A stretch of 64,000 nt of DNA from Piper betle (GCA_033002965.1 JAURVB010014404.1:62001-126000); one strand, 5' to 3'. Counted from the stretch's first letter, positions 48,363-61,600 are shown. Numbers and translations are program-made. The notes: generated by a model not told the origin, from the sequence alone.

Positions 48363-49148
48363 GAATAATGGCTTTACCCTGATCGAAGATCCCCATGCTG
48401 TTCCTGGCCAGCGCCTTCTCTTAAAGGCAGTTCCATTCAGTCAGAAAATAACGTTTGGTGCTGAGGGTAACATGTCTATGGGCTTTCTTTAAATGATATT
48501 ACTTTTGAATTGGAGACGCAATGTGGCAATTTACACAAGTATGTATTGTGTCCTTGATTTCGAACAGACGCGAGAGAGCTGATTTCCACTCTTGCCGACA
48601 GTCAAGGTGAATGCTCAATATTAGGTAGTTACAAAATGGATGAGCCAAGTTATATCTATCCATCTAGAGGGCGAAATATGTTGGCATCACGAGCTTGCTG
48701 GGCATCTATTACGATTGGAAATCCACTTAATAGGAACGAGATGCAAACGGTAGGCTAACTATGACTGTTCTTGAATCTTTCGTTGCTGCCCTGTTATTGT
48801 CATGTCAGCAACGGTGGCATTGCTGGCACCATTTAAGCATTTGAAACTATTTTGCTCATGCGCCTGTGCAGTCTTAACCTTCCATTTTTCTATCTATGCT
48901 CTTTGACTGAGACACATTATCAATGAGTGTTTATTTTGAGCTCCTTTTGCTTAATCATATTATGTGCATGCCTCTTGAATTCATTCTGGGTATGGGTGTG
49001 GTAAGGAAATGTGGAGTTTTTAATGTTAAAATTTTCTTGAATATTTTAGGTGCTGAGACACTTAGCTGGCCTGAACTGCCCACAGGGAAGGCCAACCATG
49101 CGCCACTTCATGAATTTGACCGGTCTTTTAAAAAGCGAAAAGGAATGA
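48363..49148 (+). pseudogene. PMS1: 3' remnant of mismatch-repair gene PMS1 (PMS2-type MutL)
   Basis: Three exon-like blocks with intact splice signals: 48363-48466 (NGFTLIEDPHAVPGQRLLLK), 48568-48749 (LISTLADSQGECSILGSYK, MLASRACWASITIG), 49050-49148 (NCPQGRPTMRHFMNLTGL, stop). Together about 127 codons, open throughout, matching the carboxyl end of plant PMS1 (about 920 residues). The amino-terminal ATPase, linker and metal-binding DQHAxxE box are absent. In what remains, two conserved endonuclease motifs are altered: CPHGRP reads CPQGRP and SRACR reads SRACW; the CPSR block reads YPSR. This fits a truncated copy with relaxed constraint, retaining introns, so it arose by genomic loss or duplication rather than retroposition. 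In Arabidopsis PMS1 (At4g02460) neighbours p23-1, as here, so this is probably the ancestral locus in decay. Expression as part of another transcript cannot be excluded. Confidence 0.85.
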
Positions 49149-50066
49149 GAATATACAATTTGCTTTAGAATGTGCATCCTAAAATGTATGATGTGAAGCG
49201 TTTCCACATCTCTTCGTGTATGTATGACAATTGTCAATGCCAAAGATTGTCTTCTCCACAAGCAGGCTATTTTATGAAAAATCTTTTGTACACCACTAAA
49301 ATTATCCACATCTTTTCCCACATTAAATTTGACAGGCCCAAAAAACTATTATATAAACATGGTCCAGTAAACTTCCTTTTTATCTGAACAAACTCAAGAT
49401 AGGGTAGCATGGAAAAAATTTTAACGATGTAAATTAACATTACTCGCATAATGATCGAAGTTGTATGACACGGATTTTCTAGCTGTTAGCTAAATATATG
49501 CCAAATTACAAAATCAGAAACAGGTGCCAACAGTAAATTGGGCAGTTCCACAGATCCTTCCCAAGCCAGTATGATCGCATCGTTTTGCCGCAGGTACAAT
49601 ACTTTCGCGGTAATGTAAATATTCCTAAACCTGCATTAGTAGTTCGTGACTTCCAATTGTTTCTTATCGTAACCAGATCAATGAGAACGGTTAGTAATCA
49701 AGGATTGTGCATTCTAGTTTTCACTAGTTCACCGCGCTAAAGTTAAAAGGTCATAAAGAATGATGACTGCCCTAACAGAAAGAAGTTTGTTTATTGTTGC
49801 ATCTCCATCCAGCACAAAGTTCACCTATATAAATAAGCAGCAAAATAGAGAGCCGATTGGCAACATAAGATGAGATAACCAATGGACATAATCCACCCAA
49901 GTAATTTCTTCATAAGTTTACTCACCAATCATGAAAATTATAAACTCCGGATAGTTCATTTTATACTAGCGCTGTCCCGACTGCAAATACAAGTCATTCC
50001 ACAAATCAAAAGCGTCATAAAACTTTAGCCCTTTGAACCCAGATAAAATAGTGGCATGCCGGCATC
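49149..50066. other. convergent spacer between PMS1 remnant and p23
   Basis: Noncoding. The right end (about 49950-50066) should be the p23 3' UTR. Short open frames on both strands here match nothing I recognise. Confidence 0.5.
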
Positions 50067-51781
50067 TCAAGAGCTTGGCACGGCTTCTGCTTTGACCTCC
50101 ACCTCCGATGAAGCTTCCTCTTCCATCTTGTCAGCTGCGTCGTCCTTGATTGTTTCTGGCTTAGCCACTTCTTGATCTAAACAAAAGATAGTGCGCATCA
50201 ATAATGATTAGAAAACAATTTGATCAAATTATAATTCCTACAATTTCAAATTAATCACTTCGTCAATAAGAACAATATATTCTGCAAATCGGTTGCTGAG
50301 GTAGTTATGTATGGCATTTGGCATTCCTAGATCAAACCAACTAAATAGAAGTAACATATTTCATAGACATCACACCCCCCCCCAAAATAAAAAAAATCAC
50401 AATCTAAAACAATTCAATGGTCACAACCTTCATCATCACTTTCGTCATATTCATCGTCCATGCCCTCGCCCTCGCCCTCGCCCCCCATTCCACCAAAATT
50501 CTGCATTACAACAACAAATCAGTTCAATGGCGAAATAGAGAAGAATTTGTTCATAATACCATGAGATGGCTGGAATATTTATACCGAGAAATCCATCCCT
50601 CCCAAGTCAAGATCACCTGGACCTGGTTCATAGTCACATCCAGAATTGCCAATTAAATATCATGAGTCAAGACAAACTTAGTCACATCAAGAATCGTCAA
50701 AATAAGTATCATGAGTCAAGATAAACTAAGGGGAGGATAAGTATTCAAATTACCATCATCATCTTCATCAACCCACTTATCCCAATCGACTTTTACATAG
50801 TGAGGAGTCTTCTCATCACTGCGAAGCAATTTCTTCCACCATCCTTTCTCCTTCTTTTCCACTACACAGAAGATGCTCCTTACACCTGTATTTATTTTGC
50901 TTTCCTGAAACGGAAGACATGACATTACCACATGGAAATTCAACAGAATAAATGCCAACTGGAAGTAAATGAAGCAAACAATCGCACCTCCACGTTGACC
51001 TTGTCATGGAGATTAAGTTTAACTTCATAAGAATTATTTTCGGGCCCTGCAGTGGCTGAGAAAGTAAACACACCATCTGGTTCAAGGTTAACCTTGGCGT
51101 TCTTAGCATCTGGTAAAAGAATTGTCAGATAGACCTTGTCCACACGCTCGGCCCACTTCACCTCCGGATGGCGACTACACAATTTTTTTCATTAAAAAAA
51201 AATAAATCAATTCCAATGCCAAACCATACACAGAAGCTTTACATCAACAGAGTTCCATAATAAATGAAACCAAGCCAGCGCACAAGCATCTAAACTAGTA
51301 AGGAAGAACATGATGGCCTCTGTTCATTTTGTATGATCTTTTGTTAAAAAAAAAAAAATCCACCACAAAACAGAAATGTTCATGCCACAAAACTAAATCC
51401 AACTAAGATAACTATCTAAAGTAACAAAATAAAAAAAACACAACCTAATGTCAAATAACAAAAGAAACACGCCTAAAGAAGAAACACACACCACTCAAAC
51501 ACCAAGCAACAACAATGAATCAAAATCACAAAACAGTACATAGATTGCAACACATGTATGTATGCCCAAATTCTCTTCTCCACAAACTGGTCATCATCCA
51601 TGATAAACCTGTATCATAGAAACACATTTTGCACAAGACCCAGATGGGGAAACATAGATATTATTGTTAAACTCCATACTAGCACACGAAACCAAATTCG
51701 ACGGCATTGCAGAGCGAGAATCGAAAATGGAAAGCAAGAAACAACATCAAGACGGGTATGGAAAGAGGAAAGCAACCTCAT
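50067..51781 (-). CDS. p23 co-chaperone (CS/Hsp20-like domain)
   Basis: p23 binds the amino-terminal domains of ATP-bound Hsp90 and stabilises client complexes; plant versions act in cytosol and nucleus. Six exons: 51781-51777, 51174-50988, 50904-50754, 50622-50585, 50500-50428, 50176-50067; 187 residues, frame intact. Seen: MSRHPEVKWAERVDKVYLTI opening the CS domain (to about 112), the signature VDWDKWVDEDDD, then a Gly/Asp/Glu-rich tail (GGMGGEGEGEGMDDEY) and a Glu/Lys-rich end. The first coding exon is only ATGAG, five bases, spliced to TCGCCATCC to give MSRHP. A TATTTATA-type element lies near 51890. Closest known relative by layout and neighbourhood: Arabidopsis p23-1 (At4g02450). Starts divergently from the acetyltransferase-like gene. 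Confidence 0.93.
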
Positions 51782-53341
51782 TTTTCCAAGAATCGGTTGG
51801 GGAGATGAAGCCCTCTTCTTCACAAACACAGCGATGGGAGATGGGATCAAAACCCTAAAACCCCTCAAAGACCTCCTTTTATCGCGGGTATAAATAATGT
51901 CGCGCATCAGTCGGTCGGTCGGACGTCCGTCGGTTTTTCGTCCGTGACCGTTTAAGTTTTCTGTTAACAAACGGCGCCTCAATGGTGTTTAACAGATACC
52001 CTTTTTCGTACGTACCGGATTTATAATTAGTGCGAATTGTATTTAGTTTAATTAGGTTAAATAGAGATCAATCACATTTTTATAAGTATAAATAAAATAT
52101 TTTATCAGATATTAAAATATTTTTAGTCACCAATAATTAATTAAACATGTTAAAATAACATTTTCTTTAAAATATAAATTTTTGAAAAACTTCAAATTTA
52201 AAAATCGAATACAATTTAAAACAGTACGGAGATGCAAAATTATACCCGATTGAAGGAGGTATAAGGTAACTTCGCATAAGTCAGTTGAAATGGTTTTTTT
52301 AAGTCCACATCTATCATCAAGATTTATTTATTCATTTTAAGTCGGTAATTATAAATCTCATACATATGCTCTTATTTTTAAATGTCTCATATCGTTTATT
52401 CATTTTAGTCAGGTAAAGATACAGTATCTAGGTAAGATTTGAGACGACATAAACATAAATTCATAAATAGTAATAATAATAATAATAAAATATAACAAAA
52501 ATTATCATGATTTATTAAAGCTCGAGCCAACTATGAAGATTTTATATATGTATCATTTTAAATATTATTTCAAGGTTAAACCATAGTATACTATTACTAT
52601 GCTATAAATTAGTCTCGTACTATACCTAATGAGATAAAATCCAATTTATAAATATCGATTGACTATAGATTGTCAATTTGGATTAACTATTTCAAATGAA
52701 TAAATTAGGCTAGTGAAACTTCACTTGGGCCGAATCATTACACAAAAATAAAAGTGATCTAGCTTGAAGAGTTTATGAAAAAAATCACTAGTGACAAGTT
52801 CGATTCTTTTTACATTTATGTATATTGTGAGAAATAATTTAATTAAAATTGATCACAAATTATTAAAATAGAAGAAAAAAGCAAGACATATATAATAATT
52901 TAAATAAAATTGATTAAAAAAGAATGAAGAAAAAAGTAAAATCTAGACAATAATTAATTTCAAACTTAGTTTGATAATTCATTCATCAGATAAAGAGAAG
53001 TTTTAATGAAATTGATAGGCAACTAATAATGGATCGAAAGGTGAACATCGACAAAAATAGTCTTAAAAACTGTTAGATCATATGATATATGAAATTAATT
53101 CACATTGATCTTTCAATAATTTGATTTATAGTTTTGATATTTGTAGGCGTATCTATCTATCCTTTTTTCTGCCCAAAGATAATATCAATCTGTGTCATTG
53201 TATTGTCGTGAATCGTGAACAACGTAAACTCCTAGCAAAGCGCCAAAAGAACGATGGGATTCCAATCTTGTCGGATTCTTGTACGATCTGATAACTCTCC
53301 CAAGCTCAGTTGAGCTCACATGTTACAACTGTACTCCAAAC
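51782..53341. other. divergent intergenic region, p23 and HGSNAT-like genes
   Basis: Contains the p23 5' UTR and promoter at the left (a CTAAAACCCTAAAACC-like telobox-type motif reads on the plus strand at 51851-51862) and the promoter of the downstream membrane protein at the right. 52020-53200 is very AT-rich, with a short (TAA)n run near 52470-52488. No gene seen. Confidence 0.55.
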
Positions 53342-56092
53342 ATGGAGGTTGGTCGGAAGGAGCAGCAGCACGCTGATGAGCTTGGCATGGAAGACCCAGT
53401 TGCCCAGTTAGCTGCCAACAGCAGCAAAAGCAATGCACAAGAAGAAGACAGGAAGGCCAAGCGCGTGGCTTCGCTCGACATCTTCAGAGGCCTCACTGTT
53501 GCTGTACTTTCTCTCCTCCCTGTTTCATGTTTGTGTGATCTGTCTGTGCTTTGCTTCGATTCCTGGTATTGGGTTTTGCATGGTGTGTTGTGTAGTTGAT
53601 GATATTGGTGGACGATGCCGGCGGGGAGTGGCCGGTGATCGGCCATGCGCCGTGGAATGGTTGCAACTTGGCCGACTTTGTCATGCCCTTCTTCCTATTC
53701 ATTGTGGGGATGGCTATTGCCCTTTCCTTTAAGGTGATTGAGTGGCGGTTCTAATTCGTTTTTGTCATCAGATCAGGTGACCATGTTCATGGTAGATTCT
53801 GATTTGTCTGTGTTTTTTCCATCTTCTTCTTTGTGTTATAAGAGGATACCAAAAAGCTTGCAGCTTTGAGGAGGGCTGCTCTGAGAACACTCAAGCTCCT
53901 CTTTTGGGGCATCCTGCTCCAAGGTTGGTCTCTATTTCAATGGAATGTAATGCTACTTGCTTGCGCGCAGTGAAACTTAGAAGAAATCGAAGTGAAATTT
54001 AGGAGAATTTGGCGGGAAACATTGCATGCTATTGTGGTTTGTTCTTTACTTTGATTTGTTGTATGTTATCTATAAGGTGGATATTCACACGCCCCTGACA
54101 AGCTTTCTTATGGTGTTGACATGAGATATGTCCGGTGGTGTGGTATCCTTCAGGTTGGGGCTAGTGATCTTTTTCATTACATATCATAATCTTGATTAAT
54201 TTGTATGTGAAAAGCAGTTAATCAATGTGATCGGGGATGTTTAATTTTTGCAGCGAATTGCTCTTGCTTATCTGGTTGTGGCACTGTTGGAGATTTTCTC
54301 CAAGGATAAACATACTGATCAACGCCTTCCACCTGCTCTCTTCTCTGTATTTCGGCTGTATTATTGGCAATGGTGAACAAGAAACTTGACTATTTTGGAG
54401 GCAGTATTGGCTCTTTCTTAATGCATTTTGGATTTATTTCAATGGCTTTGTCAATTTTCAGGATAATTGGAGCATGTGTTCTTCTTGTTTACATGGCTGT
54501 CTTGTATGGGGTTTATGTTCCTGATTGGGACTTCACAGTTCACAACAGTGATTACCCTGATTATGGGAAATCTTTCCATGTAGGCTTCCTCATTTAATTT
54601 GAGAGTTGTTTGTACGTGTCAAAGTTCGTACTTGTACGTGGCAGGGCAACCCTTACCCTGAGATTGATGGGATTATTCAGGTGAGATGCGGAGTGAGAGG
54701 AAAACTAGATCCTCCTTGTAATGCTGTCGGATATGTTGACAGATTGATCCTAGGCATTAGCCACATGTACAAGCATCCTGCTTGGAGAAGATCTAAGGTA
54801 GGCATGATTTTTTTTGTTGAGCAAAAAATGCTGTAGGAGATATCTCTAGCTTCTGTATTAATTGATCTAATGTCTGAAACTTATCCTTTCATCTTCTGAA
54901 AGTTTTGCAGGCTTGTGCCGAGGATTCCCCATATGAGGGGCCTTTCAAGAAAGATTCACCTTCTTGGTGCCAGGCTCCGTTTGAGCCTGAAGGAATTTTA
55001 AGGTCAGTGTAGTTAAGTTTGTTACTCCAACAAGTATCTTACTAAAGCAGATCCATTTACACCTTGGATCTTACCAAGTATGCAAGAGTAGAGAATGTGC
55101 TCCTCTATCATATACCTTTATATTTCTTGGCCATTTTCGTCACAAAGTTGTGTCTGATTTTTTATCACCGTCATACAGCTCAATTTCAGCTGTTCTTACC
55201 ACAGTCATCGGAGTCCATTGTGGGCATATATTGGTACATATAAAGGTTGGTGTAACAGTTTTTACGAATGTTTTTGTTATTATTTAGAGACTTCTTTTAT
55301 TATAACCTTGAACTGTATATAGGGTCATTCTGATAGAGTTAAACAATGGACGGTAATTGGTATGGCCCTTGTCATTTGTGGAATCGTCCTACATTTCTCA
55401 AATGGTGAGGGCACAATTTCTGGAGTGGAACTAAGTGCAGAAACTGAGGCATATCTTTGTAACTTTTATCTATGTAATTTGCCCTAACATTACAAAATTG
55501 ATTTTGTTTAATGTCCTGCAGCAATCCCCTTAAACAAACAGCTCTACAGCTTGAGCTATGTTTGTCTGACGGCAGGAGCTGCTAGCCTTGTTTTTATAGT
55601 CGTTTATATCTTGGTACTTCATTTATGATAACACTCTTCTTTCTTTAGTGATTTTCCTTAAAATCATCTTATTTACCAATGCCAAAAAATGTCTTTAATT
55701 TATCGTATCATTTCAGGTTGACATCTTGGGCTTCAAACATTTCTTTTTGCCCCTTGAGTGGATTGGCATGAATGCCATGCTTGTCTATGTGATGGCAGCA
55801 GAGGGTATTTTTGCGGGATTTATCAATGGCTGGTATTACGAAGACCCCCATAACACGCTGGTTGTCCCTATTTATCTGCTAAGCTTCATCAAACATTTAT
55901 CTCGATTCTCCGTGGTAATAACGACATAAAATGAACTTGTTTGCAGGTCCATTGGATTCAAAAGCATATTTTTTTAATGTATGGCATTCTGAAAGGGTGG
56001 GCATTCTTCTCTATGTTATCTTTGCAGAGATTTTGTTTTGGGGCCTTGTTGCTGGTATTCTGCACAGGTTGGGGATCTACTGGAAGCTGTAG
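53342..56092 (+). CDS. heparan-alpha-glucosaminide N-acetyltransferase-like membrane protein
   Basis: Homolog of lysosomal HGSNAT, which passes acetyl groups across a membrane to glucosaminide ends; plants lack heparan sulfate and the plant substrate is unknown. Thirteen exons: 53342-53503, 53596-53733, 53843-53923, 54077-54153, 54254-54372, 54462-54579, 54681-54797, 54911-55002, 55179-55245, 55323-55404, 55522-55613, 55717-55860, 55947-56092; about 478 residues. Seen: a hydrophilic start, RVASLDIFRGLTVA, then about nine to ten membrane segments (for example ADFVMPFFLFIVGMAIAL, WIIGACVLLVYMAVLYG), GVRGKLDPPCNAVGY, GVHCGHILVHIKGHSDR and NAMLVYVMAAEGIFAGF; end GIYWKL. Frame breaks: A5 at 53851-53855 and T7 at 55969-55975, each one base short. 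Exon 7 has a second in-frame acceptor at 54645. Confidence 0.93.
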
Positions 56093-56326
56093 TTGTACGG
56101 GTGGTTTCGATCTCAATTTAGATTTGCTAGCATGTCGTGTCTTGAATTTGCATATGATTATTAGTAAAAGCTTTGATGAATATTTTAAATGCCACTTGAG
56201 AAGTTTCACTTGAAGGAACCTATTTATTCAGATAACATTGAACAGAAAGCTTGCTGAAAAATTGAGCTTTTGCACACTATGTTCAAACCATTACAAGGGA
56301 AGGTAAATTATAGTGTTTCAATTGAA

Positions 56327-56431
56327 AGGCATCCGACCATCTAAATTTTTATTATTTGTAATTATATAGATCTTAATTTAAGATCTACGCCCTCAACACC
56401 CTTTTGGGTATTGGGTAAAAGAATAAGAAGA
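56327..56431 (+). repeat. second copy of the LINE-like dispersed tail
   Basis: AGGCATCCGACCATCTAAA, then TATAGATCTTAATTTAAGATCTACG, then TTTTGGGTATTGGGTAAAAG and an AGAAGAAG end. It aligns block by block with 8497-8600 in the same orientation, at roughly 70 percent by eye. Terminal AAG-type repeats fit a LINE 3' end. Confidence 0.45.
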
Positions 56432-57402
56432 AGTTCTACAGTATAGTTATTTAGGCGTTTGATCTAAATTTCATTTAGTTGTAACCTTTTTATTTTTATT
56501 TTGAAACAAAATCATGTTAAAGCTTCCAACATGTACCATCAGAATTATCTCTCCGGACAAATTGGTTGAGAATGAGCACAAAAGAATTCATGGTTCTATT
56601 TACCAAGCACAACATAGTGGACTAAGTTGTCAGTAATTTACATTCGTTTCAGAAAAAAAGTTTCTCTTTTTTCAAAGCTACCTTCATTTGATGATATGAA
56701 CATTTCGAACAAATGGACAAACACAAAATTCTACACAATCTTTGAACAATCTCAATAATATATGCAATGTACTTTTCGAAGAATCTTCCCCATGAACTCG
56801 TTTTTCCAATGTGTCCATATTTTTTTCCAACAAACATCCCATGCCCAGGAAACAACTTCTTCCTTTCATTTGCTTGTATTCAGAATTCATAACTTATACT
56901 GTCATCTAATTTTTTTGTTTTACACATTGTTTCAAATGTCTGTGGGACCCTAACTATATAGTCCTGGACCACTTTTCTAGTATATGATAGTGATATTTTA
57001 TCATTTGTAATTTGCAAATAAGAGTTTGTCTGGCCTTTGATTCTTGTCCAGAATTGTTTGACAAGTTTCTTGAGCAAATAAATGTGGAGATATTGGAAAT
57101 AAATTAGAATAATTTGATTTTTATTTAATTTTATTGTATTTTCATTGGTTGAATCTCTTGCTTTTCATCAGAGAGTGACTTTTGGTTCCCCTAAGAGTAG
57201 GTAAATGAGTGATTTTGGGTACAATAATTTACTTATTTTCATTCACTGAAAATCACTTGCTTAATTAAAAGTAGTAAATTATTCATTTAGAAAAAAACCA
57301 TACTTTATAAATGCAAGCTTTTAGTAAGAATTTTTAATGCATGATAATATATTGCTTACTCACCACTATAAGTAAAATTACCATCTTGAGAAAATAAAAT
57401 TG

Positions 57403-57429
57403 AATAAATAAATAAATAAATAAATAAAT
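57403..57429. repeat. (TAAA)n microsatellite
   Basis: Six to seven AATA/TAAA units in intergenic DNA. Confidence 0.9.
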
Positions 57430-58077
57430 TTTGTAAATGTCCATCACATGAAGCATTCTAACAAGTGTTTGCCATTTTTTTAATTTAATCATTAGTTAAA
57501 AACGTGCTCCCCTTGAAAAGCAAGGTCATAGAGATGTGAGGTAATGATTTCCATAAAAAGTTAAAAAAAATTAAATGTAACTTTTCTAACTCTTTAAATC
57601 TCTAGTAATTTTCAAAAATCTCCTCACTAGCACTTGGTCACACCCTTTAACATTCTCTTTTTAATTTATCTCATCACGATGAGTTCATATTTATGGTCAA
57701 GCTTATAAGCATGACATCTTCCACGAATCCAATACTAGCTCTTCAAACCATAATCACATATTAAACATTTATTAGACTAAATCTAAAGTAAGCCTAAATG
57801 ACAAAAAAAATCTATTCAAGTTTAAAATTACATCATAAAATTAGTGATATAACATTACTCTTTTAAACTGTACATACCCACATAAGTCATTTATATCATG
57901 AAGTGTGGAGTGGACTCGAAGCCAATTCGAAGTCATTTATATTAAAATTTTAATTATGTATATAAAAATTTATATAAAATTAATATATATTTTTACTCTT
58001 TGACATATAAAATTGACAAATATAAGATTTATATTACTTAAAATATTAATTTAGTTAATTTAAAAAGAAATTAATAT

Positions 58078-58421
58078 ATTTTGATAACTTTTATGATATG
58101 ATTCAGAAAATCAATTACTAAATCAGTTTGGAGTCATGCATAAAGTTGGACTTGACAAGCTAGGAAGTTAGAGGAATCAAAAAGTTTTTTTTTGAGTTAA
58201 AAATGAATTTTAGAACTATGCATTAAATACCAACAACACCTATTTTGATAATTTTTATTATATAATTCGAAAAATTAATTACTAAATCAGCTAGTTTGGA
58301 ATGACGCATATAAAGTTTGACTTGGCAAGCAACAAAGCAGAAAGTAGAAACCCACAACTCTTTTTTTGGAGTTAAAAATGAATTTTAAAACTAAGCATAG
58401 AATGCCAAGAACACCTATAAG
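58078..58421. repeat. diverged tandem repeat, unit about 163-175 bp
   Basis: Copy one (58078-58240) and copy two (58241-58421) share TATTTTGATAA-TTTTAT, AATTACTAAATCAG, GAGTTAAAAATGAATTTTA and CCAA-AACACCTAT in the same order, with substitutions and small indels throughout. Noncoding. Confidence 0.75.
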
Positions 58422-58575
58422 CAGTATTACAACCTTTCCACGGCAACCTTATAATTCGAACCCCATCACCACTCATTCAATTTATACATTAATCTGCGCC
58501 CATGGCATTGAATATGTATCGTCTGTAATGCTCAGGAAAAAACCTGTTCCCTCTGTGTTTGGGAGCAAAAACCAT

Positions 58576-58655
58576 GAACTCTTAGATGGATTGAAAGTGA
58601 TTCTTCCGGAACCGGGAACTCTTAGCTGCATTGAAAGCGATGCTTCTGGTTCGGC
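58576..58655. repeat. two-copy 40-bp tandem repeat
   Basis: GAACTCTTAG-TG-ATTGAAAG-GAT-CTTC is repeated with a 40-base period. It falls inside an unrecognised 154-codon open frame. Confidence 0.75.
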
Positions 58656-61600
58656 CATTGTCAATACAAGGGCAACTCGCACAGTGACCGGTCAATGTCA
58701 CCTGCGTCTTAATCAATCAAATGCTTGTCCTTCGTTGGAACTGTCTTCTAGCTCCGCTGTTCCATTTTCCACACATGACTCCAACCCATTAAGAAAAACA
58801 GTATACTCGTCCCTTTCTCTTCGTCACTGATCTTTCAGGTTGTAAGACTGTGTCAGAAACACCCAATTCAATTAAAACAACTATAGATGTTAAACTGCAT
58901 GCATATGAAAGATGATTTGTAAATATAATTGATCTTTCGGTGAGTGTTTGATTGACGCAAACTACGGCAACCCAGAAATCGTTATCTTATCCCCATTGAT
59001 CAATTGAGGTCATGTGTGAATTTTAGTACAGATCATGTGAACAAAAATACAAACACATGATGACATGAAGAAGGCGTCATGTATGACGTTATGATTTGGT
59101 GGGAATGATGTGCAATCGTCGGTTCGTCTCTACGCTACCCATTTGTGCCTATCACAAGCCTCGTTGTCAACAGAACGTCACCATGCTCTTGGAAAAATAT
59201 AAACGCCCTCGTTTTATCATATGGCTATCATGGCCAGTAGAAGAAGCTGTTAATAATTCTTCATGTGCATGTCTGGTGTCTGTAAAGTGTCGCACTTGCA
59301 TGCTAGCTTTCTTTTCGATCGGGTGTTGAACAGAGCAGCTTCGCCTTTCTGGAAAGAAGCATCTTTTGGACTGCAAGCAAAGCCGCCCAATCTATTCACC
59401 TTTCTGAATATCGGATATAACCTTTTGCAAAATATTTTTGATCTTCAAAATTGTGTATCCGAATATACAACTTAGGTTTTCTAATTTTTATGTGTCTTCA
59501 TTATTATGAGCCTCACAAAGGAAAAGATCACAAATATAAAGTGTGGGCTAAAACGTTTATATAAAAAGTATTAAAAATGAAAAGAAATAGGTGGTGTAAA
59601 AACCGAAAACTGAATCAAAATCAATTTGAATTATCAATTCAGTTTGGTTCTAACTAATTTGGTTCCACTTTTGGCAGGTTTGGAAACAAATCAAAGTGGA
59701 TATTGATATATTAGTTCAGTACCGAAATGAATGAATTTACCAAAATGACTGAATTTTTAAAAAAAGTTCTAAAATCTATATTCTATGTTCGATTATCACA
59801 AAATTATTTTATTTTTATGGTGAATTTTGATATGCCTAGTATGGTATATATGTTGAAAATTATTTTTCATATAATTATATTTGTTAAAATATCCTTCTCG
59901 ACGATGAAACTTATCTCCTAACATCTCACTAGCCAACCTTTACCACATTTTTGGGAGTCATATCTAGTATTTAAAAATTGCCACAATTTAGTACTATTCT
60001 TGTGACCTACACCGAAACAGTACTTGACCCCAATCAAAACGGGTTATCCAATAAAAAATGAATACCTTGAAGATAAGTAACCAATCCACGGATCTTCCTT
60101 TTTCTTCTATCCCACCTTTCGTTCCACATAAAAGAAGCGAGGTATATTTTACTCTGATTTAATTTCTTAAAGGTGTTATGCACAACATGTTAGGATTGAT
60201 GGATTGACGTGTTAACTATTTTACAGTAATAAAAATATGAATTTTCTTGATTGAATTGTATTATAATAAATGTTAAGTAACTAATTAGGTAAATTAAATA
60301 AGTATCGTAATCTAATGAAACATAGTGTAAGAAATCTTATATAGATTGAGATTGATGTGTGATTGATATAAGTATGTATTAATGTGTGTGTGCTATAGGA
60401 TGTGTGAATGCATCATAAGCGAGCGTTAGTTTTTAGTTTGATGTATAAGTAAAGAGTAAGAGCTCCCCACCTAGGTTCATGGACATGATTGGAACTTCTG
60501 CAAGTCCATTTATGACTCATTTCTAGTTTGATTTCTTTACTCTGTCGTGTTTTGTTTTAATAGTTAAGCGGTTGTGTTGATTGATGGATTTATTGTATCC
60601 CACTCCACACGGGCCATCTAGCCGTATGGGATTTTTAGATTAATAACCCTTGAGGATGAGATCCCTAGAGTTTGTTTTCGAAACTCAGCACTAGCTCACG
60701 ATGCCTTCAGCGCGTATCATATTAAAATCTCTACCCAGGCCCATCTACATGTAGTTTTTTGGTTTTTCAATGAGATGTGAAAGGAGGAAAAATCGATGAT
60801 CGCATTTTGAGATAGGGTGTGTGTTTGTCAAAGCGGGCTCTGGAATTGGTAAGCGTATATTCTATTCCCGAGGGATCGTGATAGCTCTACCTTTGAGTTC
60901 TTCGAAAGTGTGGAGGTTTACGGGTATTGCTATACAATGTATGTCTCGACATATAATTTCAAAGGATATTGAAGGCGTATGTCTTAGAGTATTCGGTCTT
61001 TCTACTCAGGGCCAAGAATGATACGGAGGATGTAGATGGCTGAAAGGAAAGAGAATGATTTTTGCACAAGGGATTATTTAAAGTGGCCAATGAATGAGGA
61101 TGAGATAGAAAGGGAACGCTATTGTGTGAGGTCAACGACTCCTAGTTATTGCCCTTACGAGAGTTTTATGAAGAAGAGTAATGATGTTTTTATTTTATTA
61201 TTAGTTATTTCTAGACAAATAACATTCATTACTAATATTTTTTTATTATATATATAGGTGAGAACTTCGGAGAATAACCAATGTCTGGATTGCAGAGGAG
61301 CAGCACTGAAATTGTGCACACAAATACCTGCTGAGTATAATTGGTGTGATGATGATATGTATTGAGCTATGTGGATGATAAATTTTGAATGATATTCTAT
61401 GAACTTATTATAAATATTTCACGTATGAATGAAAATGAACAGGGTAAGCTATTGTCAAACAACAAGCCTTCTCTTGCATTGATAGTCCAGATTGATAATC
61501 CAGCTTTTCATCACATACTATCTTGGTAGATGTGCGATCTCCACATGGATCAAACACAAAAAATATGTCTCCACTAAACTCCTTCAAATTCAAATTTATA

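Noticed and set aside
58366..58830. 154-codon plus-strand open frame
   Set aside because: Contains a 40-base tandem repeat and overlaps the end of a noncoding repeat; no recognisable family and low-complexity Ser/Thr-rich composition.
59580..59760. Second hAT-like MITE with AACCGAA/GGTTC words
   Set aside because: Word composition is similar to the element at 21414-21743, but no terminal inverted repeats could be located.
60821..61257. Short plus-strand open frames as retrotransposon coding remnants
   Set aside because: I could not match them to gag, protease, reverse transcriptase or integrase motifs.
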